Shown in pieces: positions 11,261 through 22,348 of a stretch of 64,000 nucleotides of DNA. The stretch covers positions 3,618,485 to 3,682,484 of the forward strand of contig NW_015622542.1 in NCBI RefSeq assembly GCF_000835495.1, given 5' to 3'. The position numbers and the translations under genes are program-made. Under the pieces are notes generated by a model. It made no database searches. It was given only the letters and a program-made list of their open reading frames with translations, and was not told where the DNA came from. Numbering within the stretch: position 1 is the first letter of the stretch; every line of letters starts with the position of its first letter. Origin of the DNA: Cladophialophora immunda (taxonomy: Eukaryota > Ascomycota > Eurotiomycetes > Chaetothyriales > Herpotrichiellaceae).

Positions 11261-12713
11261 ATCTGTTGATGGAGCAGCATCGAAGCTGCAGAAAGCCCCA
11301 GCGTGCCGAAGGCGACATGTTGACCAACGTCACAGCTTTTACGGGGGTCTATTGAGAGCTATGACGCCGCGACTGGTAGATACCAAGCTCAAATCTGCAT
11401 CTCCGGGGAACCATCAGATCTCAAGGGAGGCCACTTAGAAGTGTAGATTCGGACAAACACTGATAAGCTCCAGTGCTGGTGGTGAGCCTCCCTGGAAAAA
11501 GGGTTCTGGTGGCTTAAAAGATAAGGCACGGTCAAGATAAGGGAGGTTGGGGCCAAAATGACAGTGACACGTGAAATCGCCGGCAAACCTGCGATTTTGG
11601 TGGGTTTCAAGTTGATAACATTGCAGAAGGTTGATGACGCAACAGGCCTGGCAAGAGGGCTGAGGGAGGGCATGCTCTCTGGGGATACCTGACAGGCACT
11701 GCATTGCATGCCAGTCTCTACCTTACACTCCAGTGTCTCAGGTAAGTCTTCAGAAGCGACACTACCAAGAGTCGCATCGCCAACTAGTTTGTCAGAATCC
11801 ACCTCGCTTGCTCTCTGGCGAAAGCGAGCATCAGAGTCTGCAGAGCACAGTGACCCGTCATGACGCAGCGCACAGATCCCGAATGCATGCAGATGCACAG
11901 TTGAGGTAGGGCCGGTGGGCTAAACTGTCTTGTGGATAAGACTAGTTGAATCTGGCCATCGCTCGTGAGGGGTATTCTGATAGAAAACGCCTTCCCGAGG
12001 ATGATGGCAAAGGCAGAAGCAATACTTCAACTACCCAGTGTCAGAATCCTCCTTACTCGACCATCCGCATTAGCTTGCGGCATGTTCCGCGGTTGGGCCA
12101 AAGGTTGACGGAGGAATGCCTAGTGTTATGTTACTGTCCAGCTATTATGTTGGTCCAGACCCCTCGCAACACCCTGCGGAGCCGGCATTGAGGGCAGAGA
12201 AAGAGAGTCGATGCTCGTGACAGTGTCGCTTCGCCGCAGCCTGGCAATTTGTTCCGTCCATGTAGTTGAAAGTAGGTGCTCGGTAGCGCGGCGTTAAACC
12301 CGTGTCTAGCCCACCAGCTTTGGGGCCCACGGCCTAAGAATGCCACCAATGCTGCAAGAAGCAGTGAAGGACTCGTCCAGGGAAGTGTGCTCGCGTGCCC
12401 TCTCACTGCCTCTCTTACCATGTTCCCTCTAGCCCAAAGTCAATCCGGTCCATCGGCGATTCCACCCTGGCTGAGGGCATCGATCAAGGCTTTGCGAGGC
12501 CTCAATGCGTATTCTTACGCACGATTTAGGTCCGTAGTGCAGGTTGTGTATAGCACGTATTTCATTATGAAAGCAAATGTACGGCCGCGGCAAAAAAACA
12601 AACAGAGCAAGGAGGCTAGACGCAAAGCCCCTCGACAACCATCCGACGCCCCCGCTCAAGCCGCACAGAAACACGATGAGAATGACCCGTCCCATCTTGG
12701 CCGTGAACACCCT
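11261..12713. other. Intergenic: upstream of ClC, downstream of the SPX gene
   Basis: 1.45 kb with only short, inconsistent frames. I see no RNA gene, repeat or mobile element. Confidence 0.5.
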
Positions 12714-14909
12714 TCATTCTTGCAAACATATAAACAGGACCAGAGCAAAGCCGATGACAAAGGCGACACTCAAGCCGCCGATCAACCCCCAAACAAAACT
12801 CCGGCGCAGTTGCCCCTCGTGCACTATCAATAGCGAGTCCGAGTCGGATGACTCGATGGAAGCAGTCTCTTCATCATACAGCAATGGCGTTGTCTCGCTT
12901 GCGGGCTTGTTCCCTCCAGTTAGAGACTTCAGCGGCCACCACGACTTCAGGCTTCCCCACGCTTTGGACATCCCGGGGAAAAGAGGCTCGTTTGGATCAA
13001 CGTAGATTGCGTAAGACTCCTGAGGATTGACATCGGAGTCGCCATCGTCAAACTCGTTCCAGTATCTCATTCGAGACGGACGCGGCTCAGGCACCACAAT
13101 CCGTGCTCGCTTCCGTCCTTTTTTGCTGGACGGAGATTTTAACTCGGCAGGAGAAGTGACGGCCTCGGTGGCTCGAGCTTCATTGGATGTGATGGAGGAC
13201 TGTCCATGTGTAGCGGTAGAGAAGAGACTGTCTGCACGGCCTTCACTAGAGGATGGGCCCGAGGACGTTCCACTCATATCATTTGCACTGACCCTGAGTC
13301 GATTCGTGGTCTTGAGCCGGAAGTAGTGGCTGGCCTCACCAATAGTGGGAAGGGGCAGCTTGGTAATGTCCTTTTCCAGCAGTGATTGCCAAGGTGACGG
13401 AGGGAGGTCTTTCTGGACGGTGCGAACAGCCATGTCTTCGAGAGTAAAATCGTAAACTCGGTATGCCAAATGCGAGTCGTCCAGCGCGCGAACTACGGCC
13501 GGTGTCCGTGCAAATTCCCAGCGGATGTGTAAGGTAGCATGGGGGAAGGTGTGACTGGTTTGGGGCAATGGTTGCAATTCCCCGAGGTGCTGCATGTCCA
13601 CAGCGCCAAAAGTGATCGAGGTGTCGAGAGTCGCCCAATTCGAGACATCGGCCGTGTTGGTCATACCAGAGTAACGCGTCCGGTAGGTTTGCACTTCGGC
13701 CAAGGGTTTGACATCCCTGTGCTCGACGAGATATCGCTGAACGGTGGTGGTTTCTTTGGAACCACCTGTCAGACGCGAATCCCGATCCAAGGCAATACCG
13801 AGGTCTTCGCGGTCGAGGAGAAGGGCCTTTTCCCCGGAAGAATTAGGTGAGAGCCCGGCCAGCGTCACCGCGGCGTCCTTGTCGAACGTCCAATACGCAC
13901 TCACGGCGATCCTTGAGGGTCTCACAGAACTTTGATCTTTGACAAATCGCTGCGCATTGTCAAGGAAGACCATGTAAGTGAGAGTACTATTGGAGGCACT
14001 GAAAGATGTGTTTCTCCGTGGTATCAGTGACCCCTCGGAGTCCCTCCGTGACGGAGTAGGAGCAGCGGAGTCATCCTTCTTCATGTGTCTCTGGATGAGA
14101 GCACGGGCCTCATCGAGGTTGTCTGGGTGAATCCAATAGAAGGCACTGCCGGCGGCCTCGCCATATGGGACTGTCATGACGGCGGCATCAAAGGCCGACG
14201 GGGCTTGGCTGAGGGCATTGTTTATTTTGACGATAGGAGACCGCAGAGCGGATACAGGAGTTCTATTCTGCTGTTGACTGGGTGGTGATTCTTGGTGATG
14301 TCTTGGAAGCGTTGAAGTGGCCAGTTTTTCGGTCAGTATGGCTGTCTGTTCGGCCAATTCTTGAAGATAATCCGAGTAGTCAGTCTGCAGCTGGTTGGAA
14401 GAGAAGACCTCAACATCCATGCGCGTTTGCAATGTGGTTGACCCTGTCCATTTCGTATACTTCTTAAGGATTTTGCGGAAAGCGATCTTCTGTGCAGAGG
14501 CGAAGCGGGCGACCTTTTGAATAAGATCCCCGAGCTCTTCGCATTCCTGGGTGAGTCTTCGATACTTGCGACCCCGAACACCAGCGACAGCATTGACTTC
14601 CAGAGCCCTCTCGTCGGCAAATGTCCGGAGGATTGAGATCTGCTTCTTGAGCGAGCTGAGTCTGCGGTCAATTTCTCCCCGCTTCATCCGCAGGAACAGC
14701 GTGACGTTGTCATACTGGTCTCGCAAGTAATCCAGCAAGACCTTGTCTGTTTCTTCCCATCGACTTCTGCCTTGCACGGGGATTTCAACAGGGCCGGTCA
14801 GATTGGCGGACGTCCGTTGTTTGATGAGCTGCTTCATGCCATTGTAGTTGAAGTTGTATGGAGCCCATTCGGGGACCGACCTCTGATAGAAGTTGTCGCC
14901 GAACTTCAT
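12714..14909 (-). CDS. SPX-domain protein, VTC-like, single C-terminal membrane anchor
   Basis: A single exon of 731 aa with an ATG start. The N-terminus MKFGDNFYQRSVPEW and the later basic helix RKILKKYTKWTGS are the two conserved ends of an SPX domain, the inositol-pyrophosphate/phosphate sensor. The middle (about 240-520) is weakly similar in layout to the VTC polyphosphate-polymerase region, with a central FVKDQSSVRPSRIAVSAYW stretch, but a full catalytic set of basic residues is not evident. A Ser/Lys-rich linker with KKGRKRARI follows. The protein ends in one strong membrane segment (residues about 700-729) instead of the three-helix DUF202 bundle of Vtc1-4. This best fits the regulatory Vtc5-like branch, which tunes vacuolar polyphosphate synthesis; that assignment is inference. 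Confidence 0.85.
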   Translation of the reverse strand: MKFGDNFYQRSVPEWAPYNFNYNGMKQLIKQRTSANLTGPVEIPVQGRSRWEETDKVLLDYLRDQYDNVTLFLRMKRGEIDRRLSSLKKQISILRTFADERALEVNAVAGVRGRKYRRLTQECEELGDLIQKVARFASAQKIAFRKILKKYTKWTGSTTLQTRMDVEVFSSNQLQTDYSDYLQELAEQTAILTEKLATSTLPRHHQESPPSQQQNRTPVSALRSPIVKINNALSQAPSAFDAAVMTVPYGEAAGSAFYWIHPDNLDEARALIQRHMKKDDSAAPTPSRRDSEGSLIPRRNTSFSASNSTLTYMVFLDNAQRFVKDQSSVRPSRIAVSAYWTFDKDAAVTLAGLSPNSSGEKALLLDREDLGIALDRDSRLTGGSKETTTVQRYLVEHRDVKPLAEVQTYRTRYSGMTNTADVSNWATLDTSITFGAVDMQHLGELQPLPQTSHTFPHATLHIRWEFARTPAVVRALDDSHLAYRVYDFTLEDMAVRTVQKDLPPSPWQSLLEKDITKLPLPTIGEASHYFRLKTTNRLRVSANDMSGTSSGPSSSEGRADSLFSTATHGQSSITSNEARATEAVTSPAELKSPSSKKGRKRARIVVPEPRPSRMRYWNEFDDGDSDVNPQESYAIYVDPNEPLFPGMSKAWGSLKSWWPLKSLTGGNKPASETTPLLYDEETASIESSDSDSLLIVHEGQLRRSFVWGLIGGLSVAFVIGFALVLFICLQE

Positions 14910-16857
14910 CGTGGCTGCCGCCGCTCAAGGTTAGGGCGAGGGGGAGCTCTGTTCGACCTCGAAGGTCACGATGATGTGCGTGCGTGGCTGCTGGAATCGC
15001 CCGAGGCGGCGGTCGGAGCACATATATTTTCCCCTTTCAAATGAGCAGAGCTGATTGTTTCATGGTAGGATGGAGGTGAGAAGGAGACCAGACAGGGCTA
15101 TGGATTGGGGTGGGGGGCTACCAATGGGAAGAAAGTGGAAAGAGAAATGTTTTAGCACGAGCAAAAGCGAGCAAGGCCAATTATTATCGAGCGTAATGGA
15201 TACCTTGGTAGTGGTAGTAGAGGTAGCAGAGAGTGGCTTAGCTCTCCAACACTGATTGATACCTGGCGAGCTGGGCGGTAGGAGAGTTGGCTGACATGGG
15301 ATTCGGGTTCCGCCCCGCCGCCGGCAGCTCCACCATTATAACAACAGTTGCAGGGGCCCGTGGATCCTGACCATGGTGGGCTCTGGTCCTGGAGCAATGA
15401 GCATCAGTTCGCAAAACGAACACCGCCAGATTCTGGAGACAAGCACCACCAGCACCGAGATAGAGTTTCGTCTCTACTCGAACTACCGTGCAACTCGTGC
15501 TGGCGGAGAGTGCGAGCTTGCCTTCGGTGGAAAAACCATAATAGGACCTATCTCAGTACCATACATTCAATGCTTCCCTGGGCTGGGCATGTTCCGGCTT
15601 CGTCTATCTCCATCTCCATCTCCGTATCCATCGGGCACTTGGCGGGCGATTTCACTTGGACACTCGAGAACCTTGGAAACTATCCATGCCCGTACGGTGC
15701 CGCACGAGCAGCCACCCGAGACCAGGTGAGAAACCTTGCATGACACCCAGCAGCAACCGCAGCCGGGGGTCAGTCGGACTCTGGTGCTGTACCTCGTATT
15801 GCCTCTTGCCCCTCATCCTTAACGGTTGCTTTACATCTGTGCCCTCGATTGGCTTTGTCATTGGTTTTCTCTCTTTCTCTCTTTCCTTATTGCACTGGAA
15901 CAACTTGCACTAAGCAAGTATCTACCTTGTAAGCGGGTAAATTGGGATTGGAGAGAAAATTCTTTCGATGCGACATCCACGGCTCGATGGGACCCAGCCA
16001 CACTATGATTCACACCCATGTGAAAGTATTGAGATTTGCAGAAACCCATGCCGCCCCCATCCCTTCTCCCCTCCTCCGCACTGACTTCACTCGCCATTGT
16101 GCTGCTCAATGTATCGCCTGGAGTGAGTCAAGAGCCAAAGAAACATCTCTGTGACCTGCGCCCTATCAATGACCGAGAGCCGAGATGGACTACTACGAAA
16201 AGAGTGCCTGCGCGTTGTCCCAAGGGCCCAGGTGGCTGGGAACAATGATAACTGAAACTTTATCCACAGCCTGCGATTTCTTCAGCAGCAACTCTTACGG
16301 AGTAGTCCGTGCTAAACCCGCAACAGGTAAATGTCCTGTCATGCCGCCGCTAAAGATGAGCTGCAGACGGCCTCGGGGGCACTACCAGAGCTGCAGGGAT
16401 GCTTACCTACAGAACCCTCCCCTTGTAGGCCCAGTGACGTCCTTGCCACGACTCGCCCAAGCAGGCCACACCAGCCCCGCTGGTCGCCCGAGTGGCATGC
16501 CTACAAACAAATCAATAATTAAAACCTTTGCCCTGCAGGGGATGCTCAGCACCTCCACTCGCACTCCGCTTCACAAATTTTTCAGGCCTGTGGCCAGACT
16601 TCCCCACCCATTTCTCTCTGCCCAGGATTTTGTACCACCAACGAGCTGCACCTAAACCTAAAAACCAATTTGACCCTTTGCCTTTTGCAGCACTCGCCGC
16701 CTAGGAGGGGGAAAAAAAAAATTATCAAGTGTTCCATCGGTTGATGGCAAAACCCACAGCATTCAGAAGCGGCATCCCAAGTGTGCGGAGTGCCTTTACC
16801 ATCTTGCAGCCTTGCGCGCATGTAGTGGCTGATGTTACCGCTGCGATAGACAACACG
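14910..16857. other. Divergent intergenic region between the SPX gene and MPP10
   Basis: 1.9 kb shared upstream region. No coding frame is convincing. It contains TACGGAGTA at 16296-16304, an RRPE-like box at 16575-16584 and an A-run at about 16711-16720 close to MPP10. Confidence 0.5.
16575..16584. promoter_or_regulatory. RRPE-like box upstream of MPP10
   Basis: AAATTTTTCA, read on the other strand TGAAAAATTT, matches the core of the rRNA-processing element known from yeast ribosome-biogenesis promoters. It is about 275 nt upstream of the start codon of MPP10, a ribosome-biogenesis gene. Function is inferred from motif and context only. Confidence 0.4.
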
Positions 16858-19026
16858 ATGGCCGACTCTGGCGGGCTTGTCACCACGCTATCGACTTCCA
16901 CCCAAGCCTTTCTACAACCTTCGTCCTCTCTCCACTCCGAGGTCTTGGCCTATGTGAAATCGATCCTCGACCCTTTGGCTGTCAATGTCGCAGCTGCGCA
17001 GAAGTTGAGGCGAGACGGCAACAGGAAAAAGAGAAAGCGGAGTGATGTTGAGCGAGAAGAGGAAGTTCTGCAGTTGCGTCAAGTCTACACAGATGGCCTG
17101 GGGGTAAAGCAGATATGGGAGCAAACGAGAAGGATCTTGGATGCCTCTTGCAAAGAGACAGAGAGAGACATCGCTGCCCACAGAACTGGAGTGCAGCCAG
17201 ACTTCCAGGAGCAGAGTGCCACCAATGGCAATGACTCTGATGAAGTCGAGGCATTGGATGGGTCAGAGGATGAGGATGAGATTTCAGCCGACGATGACGT
17301 GCAGGATGAGGTGCTAGAGGACGAGTACCTCGATGAAGAGGATGGTGCAGAAGAATTTGATGGTCTCGAAGATTTTGAGGGCGTCGAGGCGGAAGATTCT
17401 ACGTCCGAGGCCGACCAACGGGATCCTGGAACATATGTGCCAGACCCCAATGGCCTCAACGATGGCTTCTTCTCCATCGACGACTTCAACAAGCAGACCC
17501 AATTTCTCGAGCAGCAGGATGCGCTTGGCGAAGACGACAACCCTAGCGATGAGGATGAGATCGATTGGGATGCAGATCCCTTGACCATGCCTTTCCATAA
17601 GCCGAAGGCGACTTCCGCCAGCCAAGACAAGAAAGGGAATGGCCTTTCGGATGTTGGAGAACAATCAGATGAAGAAGATGGCCCAACATTTGGAGACGCC
17701 GACCTCAACGCAGAAGATACCGACGACGATATGATGAGCCAGGACGAGGAAGTTCTCAATGATGGTGTCGACGGCCTGCAAAACACCAATGAGATTCGCT
17801 ACGCCGACTTTTTCGCCCCTCCGCCCAAGAAACTGTCCAAGACAACGCGGATGCGAGCACTACCGAAGACTCAACCGAGCACCCGACCCCAAGCGCCCAC
17901 TCAAGACTTCGAGAGCGACATGCAGCGAGCGATTTCCGATGTTCGACGTGACTTACTCGAGTCGGAGGAGGAAGACTCTGACTTGGAATCTGGAAGTGAT
18001 ATGGAGGGCGTCAAGAGGTCAAACCAGAACTTGTCAACGCATGAGAAGCAGCGAGCCGCCATTGCAGCTGAAATCCGCCGTCTTGAGGCAGCCAACGTGG
18101 CCAAGAGAGACTGGACCCTCTCTGGCGAGGCACGCGCTGCAGATCGGCCCCTTAACTCCCTGATCGAAGAAGACTTGGAGTTCGAGCGAGTTGGCAAGCC
18201 TGTGCCCGTGGTCACCGCCGAGGTTTCCGAAGACATCGAACAGCTGATCAAACGACGCATCTTGGCTCGAGAGTTTGACGAGGTTGTTCGCCGGCACCCC
18301 GATAGTTTGGGCGCCGCGAACGAAACCCGCAGAGGCCGGGTGGAAGTTGATGACACGAAGCCCCAGTCTGGCCTCGCAGAACTTTATGAGCAGGACCATC
18401 TTCGTGCTACAGATCCAGGCTACGTTGACAAGAGATCCGCGGCGACAAAGAAACAGCACGAAGAGATCTCAAGGCTGTGGAAAGAGGTGTCGAGTCAATT
18501 GGATCTACTGAGCAATTTACATTTCAAGCCCAAACGAGTGCAAGTCGAGATCAAAGCAGTTGAAGACAAGCCCACGATCAGCATGGAAGATGCAAGGCCT
18601 GTTGGAATGGGTGTCAATGCCGAGGAGAGCATGCTTGCACCTCAGGAGGTGTATCGGCCTGGTGAAGAGACAAGGAACAGGGGTAGCTTGGTTGTTCGCA
18701 AGAGCGGCGCAAGTGTAAGCAAAGAAGAAATGACCCGAGAAGAGAAATTGCGCAGAAGGAGGAGGGAGAAAGAGCGGATGAAGAAGACACACGGAAATGC
18801 ATCGACTTCAGGTGTAGCTACGAGTGCGCGAGGTAGAGGCGACGATGCCAGGAAGTCCAAAGCCAAAACCAGAGAGCAAGAGAAGGCGGATATCCTGTCT
18901 GAGCTTCGCAAAGGCAACGTCAAGGTTGTGGGAAAGAAAGGGGAATTGCAGGATCTAGGCGGGAAGAAAGGTAACAAGGGAGGTCTTCCTGGCGGTCTAT
19001 TAGCAGGAGGGGCACTCAAGTTGTAG
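16858..19026 (+). CDS. MPP10: U3 snoRNP / SSU-processome protein Mpp10
   Basis: A single exon of 722 aa from the ATG at 16858. The N-terminal third has the Mpp10 helical region (FLQPSSSLHSEVLAYVKSIL). A very acidic middle follows, with long Asp/Glu runs, then the family landmark EIRYADFFAPP. The C-terminal half is charged and helical (SLIEEDLEFERVGKPVPVVT, RREKERMKK) and ends in a Lys/Gly-rich tail. Mpp10 scaffolds Imp3 and Imp4 on the U3 snoRNA in the nucleolus for 18S pre-rRNA cleavage. The open frame reaches back to an in-frame ATG at 16741, but the MADSGG start fits the family better. An RRPE-like box lies upstream. Confidence 0.93.
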   Translation: MADSGGLVTTLSTSTQAFLQPSSSLHSEVLAYVKSILDPLAVNVAAAQKLRRDGNRKKRKRSDVEREEEVLQLRQVYTDGLGVKQIWEQTRRILDASCKETERDIAAHRTGVQPDFQEQSATNGNDSDEVEALDGSEDEDEISADDDVQDEVLEDEYLDEEDGAEEFDGLEDFEGVEAEDSTSEADQRDPGTYVPDPNGLNDGFFSIDDFNKQTQFLEQQDALGEDDNPSDEDEIDWDADPLTMPFHKPKATSASQDKKGNGLSDVGEQSDEEDGPTFGDADLNAEDTDDDMMSQDEEVLNDGVDGLQNTNEIRYADFFAPPPKKLSKTTRMRALPKTQPSTRPQAPTQDFESDMQRAISDVRRDLLESEEEDSDLESGSDMEGVKRSNQNLSTHEKQRAAIAAEIRRLEAANVAKRDWTLSGEARAADRPLNSLIEEDLEFERVGKPVPVVTAEVSEDIEQLIKRRILAREFDEVVRRHPDSLGAANETRRGRVEVDDTKPQSGLAELYEQDHLRATDPGYVDKRSAATKKQHEEISRLWKEVSSQLDLLSNLHFKPKRVQVEIKAVEDKPTISMEDARPVGMGVNAEESMLAPQEVYRPGEETRNRGSLVVRKSGASVSKEEMTREEKLRRRRREKERMKKTHGNASTSGVATSARGRGDDARKSKAKTREQEKADILSELRKGNVKVVGKKGELQDLGGKKGNKGGLPGGLLAGGALKL

Positions 19027-19285
19027 TTTGTGCTCTTGCGAGAATGCGTGGTGCTCATGGTGCCCGTTGGCTGTCATCAATATACCAAGCATCCTATCGA
19101 GTACCACTAGTTATTGCACCCCACGGCAAAGATGGCAGCCGGGTTATGTTCGGCTAATCAAAGTCACTTCAACTCCTCACAGACAATAATCGACCACATT
19201 TGCTTTGCATTGATGTGGCGTACAGACCCCTAGCTGTTCGACTTGATTTGCGTTCGGGCAGTCCGCGTCGGATTTTCTTTCCAAC

Positions 19286-20058
19286 ATGGGTATAGAAGAG
19301 CAGAAGGAGGAGCGAGAAGTCCTCGAGTCGATTTTCCCGGACGAGATCACAGGTTTGTACACTCCAATTGACAGGAAAGATATTGTGGACTGAGTAACCC
19401 TGACACCCCGGCTTTTATGCTAGACCTCTCAGATTCGTCGTACCGGATATCCATCACACTCGATCTCCCCAGCGAGGGACACGGCGAAGAACCGGACCCG
19501 CCAGTCCTGCTGCTCAACGTCACCTACCCAGAAGCCTACCCGGACGTTGGTCCTCATCTAGACATTACGGCCCCTCCCAATGCGCCCAAACATCCGCAAC
19601 TCGACGTCGCCGAGGACAAGGCACAACTCCTCGACGCCCTGCAGCCCACGGTAGAGGACTCGCTGGGCATGGCCATGGTGTTTACACTGGTCACCACCCT
19701 GAAGGAAGCCGCGGAGGTGTTGATCTCGGACCGGATACGGCAGGCCGAAGAAGTCAGGGAGATCGAAATCCGGCAGAAGGAAGAGGCGGAGAACCGCAAG
19801 TTCCACGGCACCCTGGTCAACAGGGAGAGGTTCCTGGAGTGGCGGGACAGGTTTCGCAAGGAGATGGAGGAGAAGGAGCGCCGGGCGAGGGAGGAGGAGG
19901 AGGCCGAGGACAGGAAGAAGAAGGGCGGCAAGGTCGAGGAGAAGAGATTGACCGGGAAGCAGCTGTGGGAGAGGGGTCTGGCTGGGAAGGGTGACGAGGA
20001 GGACATTGACGGAGAGGACGCTGTTTCCGCCGTGGAGAAGCTCAAGGTGGATGGCTGA
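19286..20058 (+). CDS. GIR2: RWD-domain protein, Gir2/RWDD1 type
   Basis: Two exons (19286-19352 and 19424-20058; GTTTGT donor, TAG acceptor) give 233 aa. Residues 1 to about 115 form an RWD domain: MGIEEQKEEREVLESIFPDE, then LNVTYPEAYPDVGPHLDI with the YP..P signature. A long charged coiled segment follows, with GTLVNRERFLEWRDRFRKEM. The tail contains RLTGKQLWERG, the hallmark that links human RWDD1 and yeast Gir2. Gir2 binds the Rbg2 GTPase and competes for Gcn1, so a role in translation and stress signalling is inferred. The first exon is only 67 nt. The gene is tandem with MPP10, 259 nt downstream of its stop. Confidence 0.85.
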
Positions 20059-20190
20059 GCCATCTCTTGCATTGGAAGGGGAAGGCGATTGGTGTCTTAT
20101 CGTCGCCCTTTGACTTCTCAGGAGTGGGGACAATTGGAGGATTATGAACGAACGCTATGATGGTCCCAAGGATACAAAAGCTGGCGAATG

Positions 20191-21756
20191 CTAGCTTCCA
20201 TTTCTGTCTGCCCCAAAGGACTGAAAATACCTTCTACGGAAAGGATTCAGCTCGTCGGCTGTGCGACCAGCGCTGGCTGTCGAGATTCCCTCTCGATTTG
20301 CAGACCCGTCAACGTGTACCTCTGAATCGAGGGTCCAAGGCATTCTCTCATACACCAGCAATCTTCGACTCCACTTGTTGAATCTCTGGATACACTCGTG
20401 TTTCAGTTGGAGATGCCGGTGTGTCGGTATGGTGGTGGCTTCTTCCTCGCCAAGTTCGTTCTCGTTCGCGCTCGGCATCCAGAACGCAACCCGCCCCCCA
20501 TCAACCAGTGTTCTGGCGGCGAAGTCAAGGATATCGTCGAGCATGCGCGCGAAGGAATAGGGCTTCTTTGGCGGGATGTATCCAGGCAGCGTATGCGCCG
20601 GGACGCCGTTGATCAAAATTTCTGTCAGCGGGTTGGAACTCTCAGAGCGATCGGATCCCTCGCCGTTAACATCGGCTGCCTCGACACGACTTTGTCTCAA
20701 CTTCGTTCCAAGCACCTTGAGCCCTTCACGCACGCCATACGGAGGGTCACAAACAATCCCATCCAGCCACCGACCATCACTCGACTTGAGCGCGGTGGTA
20801 GCACAGCGAAACGGTGTGTTTGTCAAGTCAGAAGTCAGACAGTCCCCGAACAAATGCGTTAAACCATACTTCTCAAAGTTCGCCCCGACCCCGTGATCCA
20901 GACCGAGACCTTTCCCACGAAAACTGCGGCCATCGATGTCTGATCCTAGAGCGACAGCTCCTAGCTCCGCGGCGGCAACCATGAAGCCTCCCGTGCCCAC
21001 AAAGGGGTCCAGGAAAAGCTTGCCGGGGCTTGCCAGGGCCATGTTTGCCGTCAGAAGCGCCAGCTCTGCGTCCATCGAGGTTGTCGATATGTATGGCCGC
21101 TTCTTGAGATCATGCTTCTCCCTTAGCCCACGACATGAATCGCCAATCTTGCGGGCGAGGAACACTCTTCTCAGGCTCGTGCCTGCTATTTTGTCGACGG
21201 CAGCATCAGGGCGTGACGCGTTTTCCTGGGTTTCGCTCCGTGGATTCAAAGGCAGCCACTCTTCCAGGACGGCGAACTCCACTTCCGGATGCTTCATCTT
21301 GATCTTGCCCTTGAGATCAAGGTATCGAAATGAGTTGATGATTTGTCTCTGTTGGTCAATGTCCCTCGTGCTACAGTAACAGTCCACCGAGAACTTGAAC
21401 GACAGATGGCGAAACCGGTCCCAGAGGTGGCGACTTCTTCGTTTCACATCCGCGTGAAGTTCATCGTAATCTCGCCCCTGGCCCCATATCTCGTAGATGG
21501 ACTTTGACAGGATGGACCGGCTTTCAAAGTCCTTTATCCTTGCCTCGAGTCTCTCGAAAGAGCCCTCATCCACCGCAGGGCCGTCATCTTCTTCCCCATG
21601 TTGCGTCTCGAGGCCAGGAAACCTCACAACACAGAGCGGTGAAGTCTCGGCATAGGATACAATCTCACAAGGTAATCGGGCAAGCGTCGAAAGTGCCTCG
21701 ATCTCAGGCCGTCGGAAACTTTCGTGCGTTTGGACGAACCGAATGAGATATTCCAT
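20191..21756 (-). CDS. TRM11: tRNA (guanine-10-N2)-methyltransferase catalytic subunit Trm11
   Basis: A single exon of 521 aa. The ATG at 21756 gives MEYLIRFVQTHESFRRPEIE, the typical Trm11 start; the frame stays open further upstream but lacks family similarity there. The N-terminal half is a THUMP-containing tRNA-binding region. The methyltransferase domain shows the SAM-binding DPFVGTGGFMVAAAELGA and the catalytic DPPYG motif (IVCDPPYGVREG) at about residue 340. Later segments RTLVDGGRVAFWMPSANE and the Arg-rich C-terminus also fit. With Trm112 it makes m2G10 in cytosolic tRNAs. The region upstream is shared with the divergent HIT gene. Confidence 0.93.
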   Translation of the reverse strand: MEYLIRFVQTHESFRRPEIEALSTLARLPCEIVSYAETSPLCVVRFPGLETQHGEEDDGPAVDEGSFERLEARIKDFESRSILSKSIYEIWGQGRDYDELHADVKRRSRHLWDRFRHLSFKFSVDCYCSTRDIDQQRQIINSFRYLDLKGKIKMKHPEVEFAVLEEWLPLNPRSETQENASRPDAAVDKIAGTSLRRVFLARKIGDSCRGLREKHDLKKRPYISTTSMDAELALLTANMALASPGKLFLDPFVGTGGFMVAAAELGAVALGSDIDGRSFRGKGLGLDHGVGANFEKYGLTHLFGDCLTSDLTNTPFRCATTALKSSDGRWLDGIVCDPPYGVREGLKVLGTKLRQSRVEAADVNGEGSDRSESSNPLTEILINGVPAHTLPGYIPPKKPYSFARMLDDILDFAARTLVDGGRVAFWMPSANENELGEEEATTIPTHRHLQLKHECIQRFNKWSRRLLVYERMPWTLDSEVHVDGSANREGISTASAGRTADELNPFRRRYFQSFGADRNGS

Positions 21757-22348
21757 GATCAGGTCCAGAGGATGGTGGACGTCGCCATGGACAGGTGGCC
21801 GGATGATTCTGCCTTGGGGCCCTTGACCAGAACCGGCTGAGGCTGACCTGTGAAAGAGCCTTTGATCGAGGCAAAGTAAGGTAGGCAGAGACGAATTCCA
21901 GTTGTTCATTGGGTTGAAAACCGACGAGGCAGAATTTGGCCAAAACTCCATCCAACTGTGGATTTCGAGTCATCTCGCAAGTCGGTCGTCTGACTGAAAA
22001 AAATCCCGCTGTCATTTAAATGGTTACTGGGTGAAAAGATTTGTCGATAGCGTGTCGTGTAACAATCTTTGACGTCTGCTAGTCTAGCCGTAAACATTCT
22101 GTCAGACGACCCTCCGACTCAACCTCGGGCGACAACTTGTGATATTTCCCTTCTTGGCGTATATCAGCCTTGAGCATCTCTACATAAATAAATGTAGCCA
22201 CTCCGCTCCCATCCACCTCCTATATTTCCATCCTTGCAATTTGTTTTGTGTGTGCATGCTATAGACTATACACCACCTCCCTTATAGATTTCCCTTGCCC
22301 TCTCTATAGCGCCAGTTCACCTCTATTCCCCTCTGGAATCCTGTCAAA
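21757..22348. other. Divergent promoter region, TRM11 / HIT protein
   Basis: About 590 nt between two divergent starts. A TATA-like ATAAATA (22184-22190) sits inside a small inverted repeat (CTACAT at 22180-22185, ATGTAG at 22192-22197), about 160 nt upstream of the HIT start codon. The 3' part is pyrimidine-rich, as in fungal leaders. Confidence 0.45.

Noticed and set aside
21757..21951. N-terminal extension of TRM11 to 21951
   Set aside because: The extra 65 residues have no family similarity, and the ATG at 21756 gives the canonical Trm11 start.
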